Below, one piece after another: positions 12,501 through 16,145 of a stretch of 16,145 bases of DNA; position 1 is the stretch's first letter; every line of letters begins with the position of its first letter. Source of the stretch: Streptosporangiaceae bacterium (GTDB lineage: Bacteria; Actinomycetota; Actinomycetes; Streptosporangiales; Streptosporangiaceae); NCBI GenBank assembly GCA_030042885.1, contig JASHYW010000340.1:1-16145 (forward strand), written 5' to 3'. The translations under genes and the position numbers were made by a program. Below the pieces are notes generated by a model. That model was not told where the DNA came from. It ran no database searches and saw nothing but the letters and a program-made list of their open reading frames with translations.

Positions 12501-13973
12501 ATGACCGACCAGACCGAACCGGGCGCGCGGGGGTCCAGGGGTTTGTTCGGGGGGGTCTTCGACCGGGGCGGCGCGTCAACCGACGACACCGCGTGGCTGC
12601 AGGCGATGCTGGACGCCGAGGCGGGGCTGGCCCGGGCCCTGGAGCGGGCCGGGCTGGCGCCCGCGGGTTCCGGCCAGGCGGTCACCGCGGCGGCCCAGGC
12701 CGGCAACTTCTCGATTGGCGAGTTCGGTGAGCTGGCGGCGCTGACCGGGAACCCGGTTCCCGCGCTGGCCCGCGCCCTGGCCCGGCGGGTTCCCCAGTCC
12801 GCCGCCGGGGCCGTGCATCGCGGCGCGACCAGCCAGGACATCCTGGACACCGCCGCCATGCTGCTGGCCCGACGGGTGATCGAGGTGGTGCTGGCCGACC
12901 TGGCGCAGGCCGCCGCCGCCGCGGCCGGGCTCGCCGACACGCACCGGTCCACGATGATGATCGGCCGGACGCTGCTCCAGCAGGCGGTTCCCATTACCTT
13001 CGGCCTGGTCGCGGCGGGCTGGCTGACCGGCCTGGACGAGGCCAGGGAAGGGTTGGCCGCGATCAGCTCGCAGCGGCTGGCGGTGCAGTTCGGCGGCGCG
13101 GCAGGCACGCTGGCCTCGCTCGGCGACGACGGACCGCGGGTGGCGGCGCTGCTCGCCGAGGACCTTGGCCTGGCCCTGCCCGTGCTGCCCTGGCATACCG
13201 ACCGGCTGCGGATCATCGACCTGGCCACCGGGCTGGCCAGGGTCACCGCGGTCCTCGGCAAGATCGCCAGGGACGTCACGCTGCTCGCCCAGTCGGAGAT
13301 CGGCGAGGTCAGCGAGGGGAAAAGCGGCGGGGCGGGGGCCGGGGGACCAGCGAGCCCTGACGGCGGGCCAGAGCCGGCCGCCGCTTCCCCGCGCCGCGGC
13401 GGCTCGTCCGCCATGCCCCACAAGCACAACCCGGTCGCGGCGATCGCCATCCTCGGCTGCACCAAGCAGGCGCCCGGACTGCTGGCCACCCTCGTGGCCT
13501 GCGCCGAGCAGGAACAGCAGCGCGCGGCAGGCGCATGGCACGCCGAATGGGAGCCGCTGACCGTGTTGCTGCGGCTGACCGGGTCCGCCGCCAGCTGGGC
13601 AGCCGAGCTGATGTCCGGCCTGGTCGTGGATGCCTCCCGGATGGCAGCGAACCTGGCCGCGACCAAGGACCTGCCGCTCGCCGAGCATGTCACCTCGCTG
13701 CTGGCAGGCGTGCTCGGCGCGGCCCAGGCGCACGACCTGGTGGCCGAGGCGGCCCGGCGGGCGGTCAGCGCCGGGCTGCCGCTGTGCGACGTGCTGCTGG
13801 CGGTGCCCAAGCTCGAGGGCCGGCTGGCTTCGGCCGGCATCACCGCCGAGCAGATCGAGTCGGCGCTGGAACCGGCCGGCTACCTCGGCGCCGCGGACGC
13901 GTTCATCACCGCTGCTCTCAGGGTTCATGCAGCGCTGGACGGCGGGCAACTCCAGGAGGACGGCCATGGATGA
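12501..13973 (+). CDS. pcaB: 3-carboxy-cis,cis-muconate cycloisomerase
   Basis: PcaB converts 3-carboxy-cis,cis-muconate to 4-carboxymuconolactone in the protocatechuate branch of the beta-ketoadipate pathway. The 490-residue protein belongs to the fumarase/argininosuccinate lyase superfamily: region C1 as HRGATSQD (107-113), an all-helical core, and the signature GSSAMPHKHNPVAA (301-314) with the catalytic serine loop at S302/S303. Between QSEIGEVSEG and GSSAMPHK it carries ~27 residues rich in Gly, Ala, Pro and Ser (273-299), longer than usual. The pcaC-type partner follows at once with an eight-base overlap. The ATG at 12501 has GGAGAGGA about 12 bases upstream, a rather long gap. Adenylosuccinate lyase is the main alternative, but the pcaC neighbour argues for PcaB. 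Confidence 0.93.
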   Translation: MTDQTEPGARGSRGLFGGVFDRGGASTDDTAWLQAMLDAEAGLARALERAGLAPAGSGQAVTAAAQAGNFSIGEFGELAALTGNPVPALARALARRVPQSAAGAVHRGATSQDILDTAAMLLARRVIEVVLADLAQAAAAAAGLADTHRSTMMIGRTLLQQAVPITFGLVAAGWLTGLDEAREGLAAISSQRLAVQFGGAAGTLASLGDDGPRVAALLAEDLGLALPVLPWHTDRLRIIDLATGLARVTAVLGKIARDVTLLAQSEIGEVSEGKSGGAGAGGPASPDGGPEPAAASPRRGGSSAMPHKHNPVAAIAILGCTKQAPGLLATLVACAEQEQQRAAGAWHAEWEPLTVLLRLTGSAASWAAELMSGLVVDASRMAANLAATKDLPLAEHVTSLLAGVLGAAQAHDLVAEAARRAVSAGLPLCDVLLAVPKLEGRLASAGITAEQIESALEPAGYLGAADAFITAALRVHAALDGGQLQEDGHG

Positions 13974-14352
13974 TGCTGAGCGCACACGCCGCGGGATGAC
14001 GGTCCGGCGTGAGGTCCTCGGGGACGAGCACGTCGACCGGGCGGTGGCCACGACCACCTCGTTCACCGAGTCGTTCCAGGATCTCATCACCCGCTATGCC
14101 TGGGGCGAGATCTGGTCCCGGCCCGGGCTGTCCCGGGCCGAGCGCAGCATTGTCACGCTGGCCGTTCTCGCCGCGCTGCACCACGAGAACGAGCTGGCCA
14201 TGCACGTCAAGGCTGCGCTGCGCAACGGCCTGCAGCCGGAGCAGATCTCCGAAGTGCTGCTGCAGGTCGCCCTGTACGCGGGCGTCCCGGCCGCCAACCG
14301 GGCCTTCGCGGTCGCGCAGCGGGCGCTCAGCGAAGCCGCCCAGAGCCACTAA
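13966..14352 (+). CDS. pcaC: 4-carboxymuconolactone decarboxylase
   Basis: This 128-residue cytosolic protein decarboxylates 4-carboxymuconolactone to 3-oxoadipate enol-lactone. The CMD domain covers nearly the whole length: MTVRREVLGDEHVDRA, then WGEIWSRPGLSRAERSI and LAALHHENELAMHVKAAL, followed by EQISEVLLQVALYAGVPAA near the C-terminus. H72, H73 and H80 with E74 and E76 form the conserved His/Glu cluster. ATG at 13966 has a perfect AGGAGG six bases upstream and overlaps the pcaB end by eight bases, so translation is coupled. In many actinomycetes PcaC is fused to the enol-lactonase PcaD (PcaL); here it is free-standing and no PcaD follows. Confidence 0.96.
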   Translation: MDDAERTRRGMTVRREVLGDEHVDRAVATTTSFTESFQDLITRYAWGEIWSRPGLSRAERSIVTLAVLAALHHENELAMHVKAALRNGLQPEQISEVLLQVALYAGVPAANRAFAVAQRALSEAAQSH

Positions 14353-14399
14353 CCCCGCATTCTCTGTTCCTGGCCATAGTGCCGCTAGCTGGGGATTTT
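14353..14399 (+). terminator. Possible terminator after pcaC
   Basis: Immediately after the pcaC stop, CCCCGC (14353-14358) can pair with GC-T-GGGG (14388-14394), enclosing a smaller GGC/GCC stem (14372-14383). ATTTT follows at 14395-14399. This looks like a weak factor-independent terminator splitting pcaBC from pcaIJ, or an attenuator between them. Confidence 0.35.
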
Positions 14400-14461
14400 G
14401 CCTCACGCCACCGCCGCCCGTTTTAGGTCCGTCCGACATGCGAACGTCTGTACTCATGGCG

Positions 14462-14490
14462 ATCGCTAAGGCGGTATCGTTTTGCATAAT
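14462..14490 (+). promoter_or_regulatory. Possible promoter of pcaIJ
   Basis: CATAAT (14485-14490) lies in the AT-rich end of the 157-base gap before pcaI, with no good -35 box upstream. ATAATCGAA (14486-14494) matches eight of nine bases of ATTATCGAA, part of the PcaR/PcaU (IclR-type) operator consensus as I recall it. A GGAG ribosome-binding site follows before ATG 14510. The gap and the hairpin after pcaC suggest pcaIJ can be transcribed separately. Confidence 0.3.
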
Positions 14491-14509
14491 CGAATAGAAC
14501 TGGAGCGAA

Positions 14510-15340
14510 ATGGCGGAGATCGTCTCACTCGCCGAAGCCATAGAGCGGGCGATACATGACGGGGACGCCGTGGCCATGGAGGGATTCACGCACCTGATCC
14601 CGTTCGCCGCCGGACATGAAGTGATCAGGCAGCACCGCCGGGACCTCACGCTGATCAGGATGACGCCCGACCTTATCTACGACCAGCTCATCGGGGCCGG
14701 ATGCGCGCGCAGGCTGATCTTCTCCTGGGGCGGTAATCCGGGCGTCGGGTCGCTGCACAGGTTCCGGGACGCGGTGGAGCATGGCTGGCCGACCGCCCTG
14801 GAAATCGAGGAGCACAGCCACGCCGGCATGGCGAACCGGTACGTGGCCGGCGCGTCCGGCCTGCCGTTCGCGGTGCTGCGCGGCTACAACGGAACCGGGC
14901 TGGAGACGCTCAACGCTGGCCACGAAACGGCGCCCACGATCAAGCCGATTACCTGCCCTTTCACCGGTGAGACGCTGACCGCTGTGGCCGCCATCCGGCC
15001 CGACGTGGCCGTCATCCACGCCCAGCGGGCCGACCAGTCGGGAAACGTGCAGTTCTGGGGGATCGCGGGCGTGCAGAAGGAGGCGGTGCTCGCGTCGCAG
15101 CGGTCCGTGATCACCGTCGAGGAGATCGTGGAGAGCCTCGACCCCCGGCCGGGGGCGGTGGTCCTGCCCAGCTGGACGGTGAGCTACGTGGCGCACGTGC
15201 CGGGCGGGGCGCACCCGTCCTATGCCCTCGGCTACTCGGCCCGTGACAACGACTACTACGTGGCCTGGGACGTCATCAGCCGCGACCGCAACGCGTTCAG
15301 CCGCTGGCTGGAAGAGTGTGTTTACGCGGGGCAGCTATGA
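14510..15340 (+). CDS. pcaI: 3-oxoadipate CoA-transferase subunit A (GctA/CatI type)
   Basis: This 276-residue alpha subunit, together with the next gene, transfers CoA from succinyl-CoA to 3-oxoadipate. It is a family I CoA-transferase of the glutaconate-CoA-transferase (GctA) branch, closely recalling CatI of Pseudomonas knackmussii: VAMEGFTHLIPFAAGHEVIR, LTLIRMTPDLIYDQLIGAG, FSWGGNPGVGSLHRFRDAVE, EEHSHAGMANRYVAGASGLP and SYVAHVPGGAHPSYALGY occur in the same order. The ATG at 14510 has GGAG five bases upstream. The stop overlaps the beta-subunit ATG (ATGA). IpdA-type steroid-ring enzymes are the main alternative in actinomycetes; the pcaBC neighbours and the CatI-like motifs favour 3-oxoadipate. 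Confidence 0.9.
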   Translation: MAEIVSLAEAIERAIHDGDAVAMEGFTHLIPFAAGHEVIRQHRRDLTLIRMTPDLIYDQLIGAGCARRLIFSWGGNPGVGSLHRFRDAVEHGWPTALEIEEHSHAGMANRYVAGASGLPFAVLRGYNGTGLETLNAGHETAPTIKPITCPFTGETLTAVAAIRPDVAVIHAQRADQSGNVQFWGIAGVQKEAVLASQRSVITVEEIVESLDPRPGAVVLPSWTVSYVAHVPGGAHPSYALGYSARDNDYYVAWDVISRDRNAFSRWLEECVYAGQL

Positions 15341-16131
15341 GGTCACAGGTGAGCATGAACCCCGCGGAACCCGGCGAGCTGACGTACACGGCCGACGAGA
15401 TGATGACCGTGGCCGCCGCGCGTGCGCTGCGCGACGGCATGACCTGCTTCGTCGGGATCGGGCTGCCCAGCGCCGCCGCGAATCTGGCCAGGGCCACCCA
15501 CGCGCGGGGCCTGGTGCTGATCTACGAGTCCGGCACGATCGGCGCCAAGCCGACCGAACTGCCGCTGTCGATCGGCGACGGCATCCTGGCCGAGACCGCC
15601 GACGCGGTGGTCAGCGTGCCGGAGATCTTCAACTACTGGCTGCAGCCGGGCCGCATCGATGTCGGCTTCCTCAGTGCCGCCCAGATCGACAAGTTCGGCA
15701 ACATCAACACCACCGTCATCGGCGGTGACTACGGTAACCCGAGAATACGCCTGCCCGGCGCCGGCGGCGCACCGGAGATCGCCGCCTCGTGCCGCGAGGT
15801 GATCGTCGTGGTCAGGCAGTCTACCCGTTCGTTCGTCGAGCGGGTGGACTTCGTCACCTCGGTCGGCTACGGATCCGGTCCCGGCGACCGCAAGCGTCTC
15901 GGGCTGACCGGCGCCGGACCCAAGAAGATCATCACCGACCTCGGCGTCCTCGAGCCCGATCCGGTGACGCTCGAGTTCACCCTCACCGGGCTGTACCCGG
16001 GCATCTCCGTCGCGGCCGCCAAGGAGCGGACCGGCTGGGACCTGGCGGTAGCCTCGGAGCTGGAGATCATCGCCGGCCCCGGCCCTGCCGAGCTCGACGC
16101 ACTGCGCAACCTCCAAAGGAGCACCGGATGA
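15337..16131 (+). CDS. pcaJ: 3-oxoadipate CoA-transferase subunit B (GctB/CatJ type)
   Basis: This 264-residue beta subunit carries the catalytic glutamate, E64 in LIYESGTIGAKP, which forms the glutamyl-CoA thioester. Supporting motifs are MMTVAAARAL, CFVGIGLPSAAANLAR, LPLSIGDGILAETAD, EIFNYWLQPGRIDVGFL, QIDKFGNINTTVIG and LPGAGGAPEIA, in the CatJ order. The ATG at 15337 overlaps the alpha-subunit stop as ATGA; an ATG at 15355 with AGGTGAG just upstream would remove six residues and is nearly as good. The stop overlaps the next gene as ATGA, so at least three genes are coupled. The heteromer acts in the cytosol; PcaF thiolase would be needed next. Confidence 0.92.
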   Translation: MRSQVSMNPAEPGELTYTADEMMTVAAARALRDGMTCFVGIGLPSAAANLARATHARGLVLIYESGTIGAKPTELPLSIGDGILAETADAVVSVPEIFNYWLQPGRIDVGFLSAAQIDKFGNINTTVIGGDYGNPRIRLPGAGGAPEIAASCREVIVVVRQSTRSFVERVDFVTSVGYGSGPGDRKRLGLTGAGPKKIITDLGVLEPDPVTLEFTLTGLYPGISVAAAKERTGWDLAVASELEIIAGPGPAELDALRNLQRSTG

Positions 16132-16145
16132 CCGCTGAGGTTTCG
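16128..16145 (+). CDS. Start of a further coupled gene, truncated by the window edge
   Basis: An ATG at 16128 overlaps the pcaJ stop (ATGA) and has AAAGGAG at 16115-16121. Only six codons, MTAEVS, are visible, so the product cannot be identified. By position it is likely another beta-ketoadipate pathway gene such as a thiolase, ring-cleavage dioxygenase or enol-lactonase. Confidence 0.55.

Noticed and set aside
12576..14090. A 504-codon minus-strand frame over pcaB.
   Set aside because: It is a GC-driven antisense open frame opposite a gene with a clear lyase signature.

Overview
The window is very GC-rich, densely coded chromosomal DNA with GTG and TTG starts, TANNNT-type -10 boxes close to start codons, a 13E12-type DUF222/HNH gene and a split pca pathway. 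Together these suggest a soil-type actinomycete (Actinomycetota). No tRNA, rRNA, CRISPR array, transposase or phage gene was found.

Layout. (1) 1-1661, plus strand: the end of a probable molybdenum hydroxylase large subunit, a GntR/FCD regulator and an alpha/beta hydrolase, closely packed and probably one operon. (2) 1691-4752: an aldo/keto reductase (minus), a plus-strand scrap of an orotate-phosphoribosyltransferase-like gene (2789-3061), and a minus-strand pair of dodecin and an MFS transporter. (3) 4753-6671: a 356-base intergenic region with AT-rich and palindromic stretches, then the DUF222/HNH gene. (4) 6728-8194, minus: a YCII/DGPF protein and a GalT-like HIT-superfamily protein. (5) 8271-9754, plus: an ABM-domain protein and an iron-type alcohol dehydrogenase, coupled by a GTGA overlap. 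(6) 9793-11012: the start of a GNAT acetyltransferase left as a remnant, a 5-formyltetrahydrofolate cyclo-ligase family gene, a broken short ORF with an HFSED motif, and an 11-bp inverted repeat. (7) 11013-16145: a GABA-type aminotransferase (minus), diverging from pcaB-pcaC, then pcaI-pcaJ and the first codons of another coupled gene.

How the genes work together. PcaB and PcaC carry out the middle steps of protocatechuate catabolism, and PcaIJ activates 3-oxoadipate with CoA. PcaGH (ring cleavage), PcaD (enol-lactonase) and PcaF (thiolase) are not in the window. The truncated gene starting at 16128 could be one of them. The alpha/beta hydrolase at 780 resembles enol-lactonases in general form but sits far away beside another pathway. 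GabT would feed succinate semialdehyde toward the TCA cycle, where 3-oxoadipate carbon also ends.

I see no convincing previously undescribed system. The points most worth a second look are: a recurring -10/N6/ATG geometry suggesting leaderless transcripts, three gene scraps (PRTase, GNAT, HFSED), a 107-base out-of-frame gene overlap, a palindrome over the predicted gabT promoter, a G-quadruplex-capable tract upstream of pcaB, and a low-complexity insert in PcaB just before its catalytic loop.
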